Shown: in pieces, positions 43,990 through 53,600 of the stretch | Numbering within the stretch: the first letter of the stretch is position 1 | Layout of the letters: every line of letters begins with the position of its first letter | DNA from: Desmonostoc muscorum FACHB-395 | GTDB lineage: Bacteria; Cyanobacteriota; Cyanobacteriia; Cyanobacteriales; Nostocaceae | Length of the DNA: 64,000 bases | Reading direction: 5' to 3' | NCBI RefSeq assembly: GCF_014698035.1 | Contig: NZ_JACJSF010000020.1 | Coordinates: forward strand, 52,106 to 116,105 | Notes under the pieces: generated by a model | Seen by the model: only the letters and a program-made list of their open reading frames with translations | Database searches by the model: none | Told to the model about the DNA's origin: nothing | Program-made: the position numbers and the translations under genes

Positions 43990-44055
43990 ATGGGAAAGAT
44001 ACAACAATATCGCATATATATCCAACATTTATTATCTGCTCTGACTACACTATAA
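43990..44055 (+). CDS. 21-codon ORF behind a perfect ribosome site, possible XisI-type relic
   Basis: AAGGAGGTGAT, nearly the full anti-Shine-Dalgarno complement, lies 6 bases before ATG 43990. The product MGKIQQYRIYIQHLLSALTTL resembles the first ~16 residues of XisI-like proteins (a helix starting with xKxxxYRxxIxxLL) before it stops inside the 3' end of the amidase gene. Probably the surviving front end of a deleted gene; might be a leader peptide. Confidence 0.3.
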   Translation: MGKIQQYRIYIQHLLSALTTL

Positions 44056-45430
44056 CTGCCGCAACTACGCTCTTTGTTTGTAACGCAGCCGCAACCCGTA
44101 AAATTAAAGCTTCATTATATGGTGCTGCGATCAATTGCACACCCAAAGGTAAGGCATTTGGACGCTGAATTGGTACTGATAAAACGGGTAAGCCAATAAA
44201 AGATAATGGCTGAGTAAATAGTCCTAAATGAGGACGGACAAGAATTTCCTCCCCATCCAAAATCATACTTTCTTGACCGATTAGCGGTGCAGAAATTGGT
44301 GTAGTTGGGGCGAGAATCACATCCACATTTTGAAACACTTCTCGAACGCGATCGCGATACCAGCTTCTAAACCGTTGTGCTTGCAGATACCAGCTACTGG
44401 GAATTAACGCCCCAGCCAAAAAGCGATCGCGTGTCGCTGGATCAAAATCTTGAGGACGACATCGCAAATTATCTAAATGCAGATTTGCACCCTCGCTAGC
44501 TGTAATCACGAAAGCTGCTGCACGGGCGCGGTGTGCTTCTGGTATGGTTATGTATTCAGTGACATTCAAAGCATCAGCTACCTTTTTCACTGCTGCTAAA
44601 GCTTCCGGTTCCGCGCCTTTGGTAAAATAATCAGCTGCAATGGCAATTCGGATATTAGAAATATCTTGTTTAAGTTGTGGTAAAACCAATTCAGGCGGAC
44701 GCTTTGTGCAAATTGGATCGCGATCATCTTCTCCTTGAAGCACATCAAACACCGTAGCAATATCTTGCACCGAACGCGCAAAAGAGCCAATGTGGTCAAA
44801 ACTGCTAGAAAATAAAGCTACCCCAGCACGAGATAACCTTCCATAGGTTGGCTTCAAACCAAAAACGCCACATAACGCCGCCGGAACGCGAATTGAACCA
44901 TTAGTATCAGAACCCAGCGTCAAAGGTACTAACCCAGCAGCAACAGCCGCCGCCGAACCACCCGATGAACCACCAGCAACTCGCTGTAAATCATGGGGGT
45001 TGTGAGTAGCACCATAATGGGAGTTTTCCGTAACAAACCCGTATGCGTACTCATCCATATTCAAAGCACCAACCAGCACAGCACCTGCTTGTTTCAGCTT
45101 CGCTACTGCTGTTGCATCTTGGGTAGCGGCTGGGTTATCTACATTGATTTTTGACCCCGCCAGAGTCCTTAAACCAGCAATATCGAAAAGATTTTTCACT
45201 GCAAAAGGCACACCAGCAAGCAAACCAAGATTATTACCTTGGGCAATTTCTTCGTCAATGCGAACTGCATCTGTTAAAGCTGTTTCAGCAGTCACAGCCG
45301 TAAAACAGTTGAGTTGATTATCCCGCGCTGCAATTCGTGCGATCGCAGCTTTGGTAACTTCCACCGCGCTGACTTTGGCTGCACGCACCGCATCTGATAT
45401 TGTTATGGCATCGGCAGAATCAAAATTCAT
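44045..45430 (-). CDS. AtzE-type amidase (amidase signature family)
   Basis: A 461-residue Ser-cisSer-Lys amidase: Lys in GVPFAVKNLFD, the Gly/Ser block RVAGGSSGGSAAAVAAGLVPLTLGSDTNGSIRVPAALCG, and LSFIGLPVLSVPIQRP near the C-terminus. The pattern fits the AtzE branch (1-carboxybiuret hydrolase and relatives), supported by a DUF4089 (AtzG-like) gene 720 bp upstream in the same operon. The original function outside atrazine strains is believed to be in nitrogen-compound breakdown. Some homologues are called glutamyl-tRNA amidotransferase A; gatB/gatC are not nearby. Confidence 0.85.
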   Translation of the reverse strand: MNFDSADAITISDAVRAAKVSAVEVTKAAIARIAARDNQLNCFTAVTAETALTDAVRIDEEIAQGNNLGLLAGVPFAVKNLFDIAGLRTLAGSKINVDNPAATQDATAVAKLKQAGAVLVGALNMDEYAYGFVTENSHYGATHNPHDLQRVAGGSSGGSAAAVAAGLVPLTLGSDTNGSIRVPAALCGVFGLKPTYGRLSRAGVALFSSSFDHIGSFARSVQDIATVFDVLQGEDDRDPICTKRPPELVLPQLKQDISNIRIAIAADYFTKGAEPEALAAVKKVADALNVTEYITIPEAHRARAAAFVITASEGANLHLDNLRCRPQDFDPATRDRFLAGALIPSSWYLQAQRFRSWYRDRVREVFQNVDVILAPTTPISAPLIGQESMILDGEEILVRPHLGLFTQPLSFIGLPVLSVPIQRPNALPLGVQLIAAPYNEALILRVAAALQTKSVVAAVIV

Positions 45431-45439
45431 GCTGGAATA

Positions 45440-46065
45440 TTAGGAGATAGCACTTTTAGCTTTTTGAGTAATAGCAGTCTGCATAGTTTTTGCTAGTTGT
45501 AGCAAAATAGCCGTAAGACCTAAATCTAAAATACAAGAGAATAAAAACCAAAAGGGCAGAAATTTATCTTCGGGATTTTTAACAGCTTCTGTAAAAGCGA
45601 GCCGATTCAAAAGATTTGACCCAATCATAAAACCATATAGCGGCCCGATTAACGATCGCACTTGTTCACTCAAACGTGTTAAATCCTCACCTCACCTTTA
45701 AATCGATCAGCAAAAGTAGATAACGTGTTGGCTATTCCCCAAAGGCTATATATAGGAATTAGAAATCGGGCGATCGCACCTCCTGGCGTAATCGGATATT
45801 CCTTGAAAATATCCCTTAAATCAGCATGGAGACGATATAGCCAAATCATAAAAACAATGATTGAAGTTAAACTGAAAAGTAATGTAACTATTGATATCAG
45901 TGCATCTAGAGAAGCAAGTAGCTGATAAAGTGGCTTTGCTATTAATTGCAACAAAGATAATAGCGTAGAAGCAACACCAAATCCTAGCAGCACCCAAAGT
46001 AACCGCACCAACAATCTACCGATACTCGCAGACTTCAATGAAATAACAGCATTGAAATTATTCAT
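45440..46065 (-). pseudogene. Four-helix membrane protein split by a 5-bp duplication frameshift
   Basis: Two frames, 46065-45679 (MNNFNAVISLKSASIGRLLVRLLW ... STFADRFKGEVRI) and 45673-45440 (SEQVRSLIGPLYG ... LQLAKTMQTAI), touch end to end. The second has only a TTG start. GGTGA stands twice at the join (45687-45696, minus strand); deleting one copy gives F-K-G-E-D-L-T-R-L-S-E-Q with no stop, so one ~205-residue protein with about four membrane helices is rebuilt. It resembles DUF4328-like proteins (ITPGGAIARFLIPIYSLWGIANTL). Position between the AtzG- and AtzE-like genes suggests a permease or regulator; unknown. Confidence 0.7.
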
Positions 46066-46154
46066 CTGATTTTTCCAAGGTATAGTCGGCTATATCTTAG
46101 TATTGTTGGTTATACTGAAAACTCAGTAAAATTGCTTAAACATTAAAATAGCTC

Positions 46155-46343
46155 TTATGGTTCAAAAACTGGTGCAACTTCAATTTCTTCTGGTAAAGGG
46201 AAAGAATTTACAATATTTGCGATCGCACTAATTCTCTCAAAATTTGCCACCACCCCATCCCGATACTCATCTCTTAACTGCAAATCCAACAACAACGCCA
46301 TAACATCAACATACTCACCCACATCAAACCCTTCTCTTCTCAT
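46155..46343 (-). CDS. AtzG-like DUF4089 protein
   Basis: A 62-residue helical protein: YVDVMALLLDLQLRDEYRDGVVANFERISAIANIVNSFPLPEEIEVAPVFEP. The pattern (hydrolase-like start, R-x-G-V-x-x-N-F-x-R, FPLPxExEPAPVFxP end) is the DUF4089/AtzG family, whose members form a GatC-like small subunit that stabilises AtzE. First gene of the operon AtzG-like - membrane protein - AtzE-like. Confidence 0.82.
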   Translation of the reverse strand: MRREGFDVGEYVDVMALLLDLQLRDEYRDGVVANFERISAIANIVNSFPLPEEIEVAPVFEP

Positions 46344-46381
46344 CTCTCCTCCTCTGCGTCCTCTGCGCCTCTGCGGTTCGT
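46343..46381. repeat. CCTCTGCGCCTCTGCGGTTC repeat, intergenic copy 2
   Basis: Unit shared with 39996-40030, spread over the leaders of the AtzG-like gene (minus) and the glutaredoxin gene (plus). Its start touches the AtzG-like ATG. Confidence 0.7.
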
Positions 46382-46415
46382 TATCTTAAACTTATAACTT
46401 CTTATCACAACTGAA

Positions 46416-46697
46416 ATGCGATTAATTTTATACAGTAAACCCGGCTGTCATTTATGTGAAGGCTTGCAAGAAAAGCTAGAAAAAATCCAAAATCTCAGTT
46501 TCGAATTGGAAATTAGGGATATTACGACTCGTGACGATTGGTTTGCTGCGTATGAGTATGAAGTGCCAGTACTTTATTTATCGAACCACAGAGGCGCAGA
46601 GGACGCAGAGGGGAGTGAGAAATTATTGCCGCGTCCTTCTCCTCGTGGTAGTGTGCAACAGTTGGAGCAAATGTTGCGTAAGTATTTAGCCAATTAG
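46416..46697 (+). CDS. Glutaredoxin-family protein with a repeat-derived insertion
   Basis: A 93-residue thioredoxin-fold protein: the CxxC motif in SKPGCHLCEGLQEKL, cis-Pro in YEVPVLYL. Residues ~57-69 (NHRGAEDAEGSEK) are encoded by AACCACAGAGGCGCAGAGGA (46583-46614), the same dispersed repeat seen in the intergenic regions at 39996 and 46343. The insert lies in the loop after the cis-Pro strand, keeps the frame, and the C-terminal helix (VQQLEQMLRKYL) is intact. Without it the length (~80) is that of the short glutaredoxin-like family. Confidence 0.82.
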   Translation: MRLILYSKPGCHLCEGLQEKLEKIQNLSFELEIRDITTRDDWFAAYEYEVPVLYLSNHRGAEDAEGSEKLLPRPSPRGSVQQLEQMLRKYLAN

Positions 46698-46750
46698 AAA
46701 AAAATAATGCAGAATAAGCGCAAGATTAAGAATGTGACGAGGTTCACAAC

Positions 46751-48253
46751 ATGAAATTGCGGGAATTACTAACGGCGGTAGACAGTGTTGAACAATTGCC
46801 TAGCCATCCGACTTTGGAGGATGTAGAAGTTAGGGGGTTGAAGACCAATTCCCATGCTTGTGGTGTGGGAGATTTGTTTATTGGGATGCCAGGAACGCGG
46901 GTTGATGGTGGGGAATTTTGGCAAAGTGCGATCGCATCGGGGGCTGTGGCTGCGATCGTTTCTCCCGAAGCTGCACAAAAAAATCCTCCTACAAATGAGG
47001 CTGTGGTCATCAGTGCAAGTAACATAACTCAAGCTTGTGCCCAGATAGCTAGTGCTTTTTATGGTTATCCAGGGCAAAAACTTAAGCTGGTAGGCGTAAC
47101 TGGTACCAATGGCAAAACTACAACCACCCATATTATTGAATTTCTCCTACTCAAAGCTAATCTCGCCACAGCTTTGATGGGAACTCTCTACACTCGTTGG
47201 GCAGGTTTTGAGCAAACTGCTGCCCACACTACGCCCTTTGCAGTGGAACTGCAACAGCAGCTAGCAGAGGCTGTAAATGCTGGTAGTGAGTTCGGGGTGA
47301 TGGAAGTAAGTTCTCACGCTTTGGCTCAAGGTAGAGTGTTGGGTTGTCAATTTGAGGTAGCGGTATTTAGTAATCTGACTCAAGACCATCTCGACTATCA
47401 CCGCGATATGGAAGATTACTTTGCCGCTAAAGCGTTGTTGTTTAGCCCTGATTATCTCAAGGGACGGGCAATAATTAATGCTGATGACTCCTACGGAAAG
47501 CGGTTAATTGCCTCGTTAGATTCCGAACGGGTTTGGAGTTATAGCGTTAATGACAACAGCGCTGATTTATGGATGAGTGATTTAAGTTACGAGCCGAATG
47601 GTGTCAGTGGGACATTACATACACCAAAAGGTGACGTAGCTTTTCGATCGCCACTAGTCGGACAATATAATTTAGAAAATCTTCTCGCAGCCGTAGGAGC
47701 AGCTTTACACTTAGGGCTAGATTTGCAGTTAGTGGCATCTGTAATACCTGAGTTTCCCGGAGTTCCTGGACGAATGGAACGGGTACAGATTAATTCTGAC
47801 CAAGATATTAGCGTGATTGTGGATTATGCCCACACACCCGATAGCTTGGAAAACTTGTTGAAAGCTGCACGTCCATTTATACCTGGGAAGGTAATTTGCG
47901 TGTTTGGTTGTGGCGGCGATCGCGATCGCACCAAGCGCCCAATTATGGGTAGAATTGCTGCTGAATTAGCTGATGTGGCAGTAGTGACATCAGATAATCC
48001 CCGCACAGAAAACCCAGAACGGATTTTAGAAGACGTTTTGGCGGGAATTGCCCAAACAGTAAAACCAATGGTAATTTGCGATCGCGCTACTGCAATTCGT
48101 ACCGCTATTTTACAAGCACAACCAGGTGATGGAGTGCTGCTTGCTGGTAAAGGTCACGAAGACTACCAAATTCTCGGCACCGAAAAAATCCATTTTGACG
48201 ACCGAGAACACGCACGCGACGCTTTACAGCAAAGACTTAATAGTCAAGCTTAA
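46751..48253 (+). CDS. murE: UDP-MurNAc-tripeptide ligase (meso-DAP adding)
   Basis: A 500-residue Mur ligase adding meso-diaminopimelate to UDP-MurNAc-L-Ala-D-Glu in cytoplasmic peptidoglycan synthesis. Seen: the P-loop GVTGTNGKTTTTHIIEFLL, MEVSSHALAQGRV, FSNLTQDHLDYH (carbamylated Lys region DYFAAKALLF), and TSDNPRTENP, the DNPR motif that selects DAP over lysine. The closing GKGHEDYQ block is present. Single gene; the start has a weak leader. Confidence 0.96.
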   Translation: MKLRELLTAVDSVEQLPSHPTLEDVEVRGLKTNSHACGVGDLFIGMPGTRVDGGEFWQSAIASGAVAAIVSPEAAQKNPPTNEAVVISASNITQACAQIASAFYGYPGQKLKLVGVTGTNGKTTTTHIIEFLLLKANLATALMGTLYTRWAGFEQTAAHTTPFAVELQQQLAEAVNAGSEFGVMEVSSHALAQGRVLGCQFEVAVFSNLTQDHLDYHRDMEDYFAAKALLFSPDYLKGRAIINADDSYGKRLIASLDSERVWSYSVNDNSADLWMSDLSYEPNGVSGTLHTPKGDVAFRSPLVGQYNLENLLAAVGAALHLGLDLQLVASVIPEFPGVPGRMERVQINSDQDISVIVDYAHTPDSLENLLKAARPFIPGKVICVFGCGGDRDRTKRPIMGRIAAELADVAVVTSDNPRTENPERILEDVLAGIAQTVKPMVICDRATAIRTAILQAQPGDGVLLAGKGHEDYQILGTEKIHFDDREHARDALQQRLNSQA

Positions 48254-48717
48254 TTTATTTGGGAATTGGGCATGGGCAAGAGGACAAGGGGACAAGGAGA
48301 ATTGGGGACAAGGGGAAAGACTTGTTTCAATTTCTCACCCCTTGTCCCGAATGGCACGCTTGTTAATCGCAAAGCCCTGATATAACAAGATTTTGAGTGT
48401 GGGGAGTGTGGGGAGTGGGGGAAGTGTGGGGAGAAAGAGGAGAAATTGAATAACTGCATATCAACAAATGCTGTATTGCCTCCCCATCCTCCCACACCTC
48501 CCACACCTCCCACACCTCCCACACCCTCCCAGCAAGGAGGTTTCAGCTTTTCAAGCGTGCTATTCCCCCTTGTCCCCCCTGCCTCTTCCCCGCCCCTGAT
48601 GGGTGTAGTTTTTGATATTTAATGTTTCTTTCCGTGGGGTTTTTGTAAAAGATGGACATATAAAGGTGAAAATCGAGACAGAATTATTTCTTGCTTCATC
48701 CTTTTTGTGCTTGACTC
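48254..48717. repeat. Repeat-filled gap: heptanucleotide array plus G-rich palindromic copy 2
   Basis: 48257-48352 has GGGGACAAG and CCCCTTGTCC units. 48393-48533 has AGTGTGGGG units, then a 40-bp core (GAATAACTGCATATCAA ... GCTGTATTGCC), then CCTCCCACA units. The core is shared, inverted, with 60300-60346. From 48534 to 48717 no further structure is clear before the kinase start. Confidence 0.75.
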
Positions 48718-50190
48718 ATGAATGTTTCTCTGACTAAGGATCTGTCTGTTTATCAACTGGTTATGGGAGTGCAAGTGCCTCCAAAACCATTGTCTCTCAG
48801 TCCTGCGACTCTGCTATCACTGGTGAGAGCGCAAATTGACTTACTAATTGAGCAGCAAATTGCAGCCACTTTATGGGTGAAGCTACCACCAGAAAAAATT
48901 TGGCAATCAGAATTAGCGCGTTACCAATCCTCAGTGGGTGCGTCTAGTATTATCTATACTTGCCAGATTGACGAGAATGAAAAAGGGGGAGCGGGGGAAG
49001 ATTATGAAGCAAGGGAAGAAAATACTTCCTCATCTACTCATCATGTCACCGTCCACCTGACACCAGATAGCCAACTGCGACGGGAAAACTTTTTGATGGT
49101 GTTATCGCCCCAGTTTTGTAGTTTAATTTTGGCTCATCGTCCACTTAAAAAACGCAAGAGTCAGACATCGGGGAAGGTAAATACTAATAAAAATCAGCCA
49201 TTGCTGATTATCACTACTGTTGAGGGGAGAGTAATTCAGCAAGTATTAAATGGTATCCAAAAAGCGATATCTAACGACAAACCGCCAGGTGTCTACGCGC
49301 CAGAATCATCGCCAATTGTACCTGCTGATTTTATTTGTCCAACGATGCCGGAAGCGGCAACGATGAGTCAACTGTTTACAAAACAACTCCTGCGACAGGA
49401 TGAAGTTAATCGTCAAATCATCGCAGCCCGCACTACCAAGTTGCAGCAGATAAATCAAGAACTGCACAACAAAGAACAATTTCAAGATGAATATCTAAAA
49501 AATCTCTGTCAGGAATTGCGTATACCCTTGACGCATATCAAAACAGCACTTTCGTTATTAAATTCTCCTAATCTCAAACCTACGCAGCGACAACGTTATT
49601 TACAGATGTTAAATACCCAGTGCGACCAACAAAATTCTCTAATTACAGGTTTGTTGGAACTGGTGCAACTAGAACGTAATTTGGAGGGGATGGTTTTGGA
49701 GTCGGTGCGGCTCTCAGAGATTGTACCTGGAGTAGTGAGTACGTACCAACCTTTAGCCCAAGAAAAAGGGATTATGCTAGCCTATACCGTACCCACTGAA
49801 CTCCCATCTATTTGGTGTGTGAGTGGTGGGCTGAGGCAGATTGTAATTAATCTGCTGCACAACAGCATTAAATTTACTCCTAATGGGGGTGAAGTATGGG
49901 TGCGTGCCCGTCTTCAAGGCGATTATGTCCAATTAGAATTCCGCGATACAGGTATTGGTATTGCCGAAAACGAGATTGCTAAAATCTTTGAACGATTTTA
50001 TCGTGTGCGTACAGGATCTACAGAAGATTATGCTGGTGCTGGCTTGGGGTTAACAATAGTACAACAATTGCTGCTGCGCTGTGGGGGATCTATTTCTGTA
50101 AAAAGTAAATTATATGAAGGTTCCACATTTACAGTGCAACTGGCAATTGTCGGCGATACCCCAAGAGCGATCGCAATAGAACATGAGTGA
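48718..50190 (+). CDS. Histidine-kinase-like protein lacking the phospho-acceptor histidine
   Basis: A 490-residue protein. Residues 1-235 are an N-terminal domain without membrane helices that I do not firmly recognise (VYQLVMGVQVPPKPLSLSPATLLSLVRAQIDLLIEQQIAATLWVKL). ~245-320 form the dimerisation helices; the H-box reads NLCQELRIPLTHIKTAL, so the usual His is Gln265 (codon CAG). ~355-485 form a full ATPase domain: N box QIVINLLHNSIKFTP, DTGIGI, IFERFYRV, GAGLGLTIVQQLL. Such a protein could bind or hydrolyse ATP and act on a partner without autophosphorylating. No response regulator is adjacent. Confidence 0.82.
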   Translation: MNVSLTKDLSVYQLVMGVQVPPKPLSLSPATLLSLVRAQIDLLIEQQIAATLWVKLPPEKIWQSELARYQSSVGASSIIYTCQIDENEKGGAGEDYEAREENTSSSTHHVTVHLTPDSQLRRENFLMVLSPQFCSLILAHRPLKKRKSQTSGKVNTNKNQPLLIITTVEGRVIQQVLNGIQKAISNDKPPGVYAPESSPIVPADFICPTMPEAATMSQLFTKQLLRQDEVNRQIIAARTTKLQQINQELHNKEQFQDEYLKNLCQELRIPLTHIKTALSLLNSPNLKPTQRQRYLQMLNTQCDQQNSLITGLLELVQLERNLEGMVLESVRLSEIVPGVVSTYQPLAQEKGIMLAYTVPTELPSIWCVSGGLRQIVINLLHNSIKFTPNGGEVWVRARLQGDYVQLEFRDTGIGIAENEIAKIFERFYRVRTGSTEDYAGAGLGLTIVQQLLLRCGGSISVKSKLYEGSTFTVQLAIVGDTPRAIAIEHE

Positions 50191-50244
50191 TCGGTTATGA
50201 TTATCCCCTAAGTTAACTTTGTGGTGCTATGCAACTTTGCTTAA

Positions 50245-50631
50245 GAGGTTGTTTAAAAAGTATTTGGCTGTGATTTTAGACACTTATTAATCCCTCCTAA
50301 CCCCCCTTAAAAAGCTACGGTGTACACACAAGTCTTTGAGAGTTGCCCCATAAGCTTTAGATCCCCCCAACTCCCCTTAAAAAAGCAGGGTGGATTAATT
50401 GTCTAGAGAGAAAAATTAAAACCCTCATTCTTGCGTTCATAAATCCAGTTCCCCTGTTAGCAGGCTGACGAGGTTACGGGGATTACAAATTTTCTCTCCG
50501 CACAATTAATCCACCCTGCCAACTCCCCTTAAAAAAGGGGGCAAAAAGCTCTCAAAGTCCCCCTTTTTAAGGGAGATTTAGGGGGATCTTAAAGGATTTG
50601 ATACATCACTAATCACTTTTCAAACATCCTC
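50245..50631. mobile_element. Miniature element with IS5-like ends, copy 2, carrying a nested element
   Basis: Ends GAGGTTGTTTAAAAAGT and ACTTTTCAAACATCCTC resemble those of the IS at 23881. Both terminal ~35 bases match the 30146-30381 copy in reverse orientation. A second element (50385-50519) has inserted into its AAAAAAGGGGG palindrome. It takes up most of the gap 50191-50667. Confidence 0.7.
50385..50519. mobile_element. 135-bp nested element with 18-bp perfect ends and a 17-bp flanking direct repeat
   Basis: GCAGGGTGGATTAATTGT (50385-50402) and its exact complement (50502-50519). CAACTCCCCTTAAAAAA stands on both sides (50368-50384 and 50520-50536), as a target duplication would. Related in its GCAGGG ends and target to 12135-12342. 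Non-coding. Confidence 0.7.
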
Positions 50632-50667
50632 TAAAACACAAGGAAAATAACCATGCCCAATGCCCAC

Positions 50668-53600
50668 TTATCTAGTCCGTAACAACTGCACAAAGGTATT
50701 ACTCACCGTATTGTCTTTAGTATCCGCCGCGTATTGAATCAATTTTTCTCGTAGTTCTTTGGCTGCATCTAAAGGGAGTAAGGTTGCTAGCAAGAAATAA
50801 ACACCACGAAAACGCGGATCACCCATTCTATCAACTAATAGTCCTTCGGCGGTATCAGTTTCGCCGAGGAAGTTTTGCACCAAAAAGAAATCCATGATTT
50901 TATCGTGGCGGAAGTACCATTCTTTCTTGGCTTCGCCTTTTTCATCTTGCCACTGACGGCTGACTACCATTTTGTATTTATCGTCTTCTAAAGACATGGC
51001 AACTTGGTGAAATTCATCGGCGGGTAAGGCTTGTTTGTCTTCGAGTCGCATTCGGTAGACGGCGGCTGAGAATCTTTTGAGCGGAAATTCTTGTTTCCAT
51101 TCTTGTAGATATTCTGCTGCCATCAGGTTGTATTGCTGTTCTTGCAGGCGAAACAAGTTTGGCTGTTTACCTTGTGATAACATCAGCGCTACCACGGTTA
51201 GATCCATTGGATTGGAAAGAATTCGGCGGACAGCATCTAACTCTTCTTGGGCTTGCTGATCTTTGAGGACTTCTGCTAAATAATTGGTGCAAGCTTGGGC
51301 ATAATCAGCACCTTGAATTTTGGCATCTTTGGGGAGTCGCGGCTGACGGGAGATCAAAAACTCTTGAATTTGTTGTTGTTCGAGGGGCTGCAAGTAGTAG
51401 GTTTTGGCTGTTGAGGGGGGTGTCCACTCTAGGGGCTGGGTTGTCATGATAATGTTGCCCCGGAAATAGCTTTCGACAAACTGGCAGATTTTGGCGCGGG
51501 TTTCGGCGGTGACTTCGTTGAGTCCGTCGATGCAGATATCTATCGCGCCACTGTAAATTAGGTTTTTTAGGAAGCCGGCATCTTGGGCTTGGCCGTGTAG
51601 CTTGTCTTGGATGGCTTCTATTACGCCTTTATGACATTTTTGGGCGGGGAGATAAACGACGATGCGCTGGGAGTTTTGCAACAGATGACGGAGAAACATC
51701 GATTTGCCTAAGCCGGAATCTCCTTCTAAGATAATTTGTCCTTGAATACTGGGTAAGGCTGCGGTAATTGGCTGGATGTCTCCTGAAGTGGGAATTTTGA
51801 CTTTTGATTCTGGGAAGTATGATTGGTCATAAAAATTATCTAAGCCGGCATCGGCTAATAGGGAAGGTTTGAAGGGTTCAAATAATTTGCGGCGGAAGGG
51901 GGGAAACCAGGTGAGGAGAAAGCCGACGTAGCCCACGCCGAGAATACGGCGTACCCAAGGGTTCCAGAAGAAGATGGCTTGGATTTGGGGGAATTTGGGA
52001 TAGGCAAAGATGAGGGCTAGCCAAAAGGCAATGTGAGCGATGATGGTGTTTTTGGCTTTGAAAAACCACTGCCAATATTCCAGATTATTAATTACTGACT
52101 GTAGTGTATCAGCTTGGGTGGAATTGATCTTTTTGAGGTTGCTATAGTGAGTTTGCAGTAAGTTAATATCTTGTGCTTTCCAACGAATTTGTTTGTTTGC
52201 AGCAACTTCAGAAATTTGCTGTGCTAAATCTTTTCTTAATAGCTCTAGTTCTTGACTGGGTTCCCAGGTTTGGCGAAAGACTTCTAGTGTTTTTACACCT
52301 TCAGTGTGTGTCAACTTATCAGGAATTGCTTTCGGTCTGCCTAGCCATTTGAGCAAGGTTTCCACATCATCAGTGCCGCCACTTAGGAAATATGTTAAAA
52401 ATCGCCACTGTTTAAGTTCCTGATAATCTGCATAATAGATGCTATCCAGAATTACAACAATATTATTCAGGTTGAGTTGTTCTATCTTACCCAATGCCTG
52501 TGCTGCACCGTAACGAATACGTTTCTGAACGGTTTTATCCTTAAGGATGTCGATAATGTCTTTGACATAGGGTTTGCCTGCCTCCCTCAGATTTTCCAAT
52601 GCATCTGCTGCATCATAACGAAAATAGAACTCAACAGTTTGATCCTTGATGAAGTTGAGGATATCTCTGACGTAGGGTTTGGCTGCTTCTCCTAAATTTC
52701 CCAATGCCTCTGCCGCACCGGAATGAACATTTGAGTCAACGGATTTATCCTTGAGGATGTCAGCGATGTCTTTGACGTAGGGTTTGGCTGCCTCCCCTAG
52801 ATTTCCCAATGCCGATGCTGCACCTTTACGAACAATTGAGTCAACGGTTTTATCTTTGAGAATGTCAGCGATGTCTTTGACGTAGGGTTTAGCTGTCTCT
52901 CCCAGATTTCCCAATGCTGATGCTGCGCTGGAACGAACAATTGAGTCAACGGTTTTATCCTTGAGAAAGTCGAAGATGTCTTTGACGTAGGGTTTAGCTG
53001 CCTCTCCCAGATTTCCCAATGCCGATGCTGCACCGTAACGAACAGAGGAGTCAACAGTTTTATCCTTGAGGAAGTCGAGGATGTCTTGGACGTAGGGTTT
53101 GGCTGCCTCCCCCAGATTTCCTAATGCCGATGCTGCACTGGAACGTACATTTGAGTCACCGAGTTTATCCTTAAGTATGTCAGCGATGTCTTGGATGTAG
53201 GGTTTGGCTGCCTCTCCCAGATTTTCCAATGCAGATGCTGCACTGGAATGAACGTTTGAATCACCGAGTTTATCCTTGAGGATGTCGAGGATATCTTTGA
53301 CGTAGGGTTTGGCGGCCTCTCCTAAATTTTTCAATGCTGACGCTGCGCTTGAACGTACATTTAAGTCAACGGATTTATCCTTGAGAAAGTTGAGGATGTC
53401 TTGGACGTAGGGTTTGGCTGCCTCCCCCAGATTTCCCAATGCCGATGCTGCACTGGCACGAACATCTTTATCGATGGTTTTATCCTTGAGGATGTCACCG
53501 ATGTCTTTGATGTAAGGTTTGGCTGCCTCCCCCAGATTTCCCAATGCCGATGCTGCACTGGCACGAACATCTTTATCAACGGTTTTGTCCTTGAGGATTT

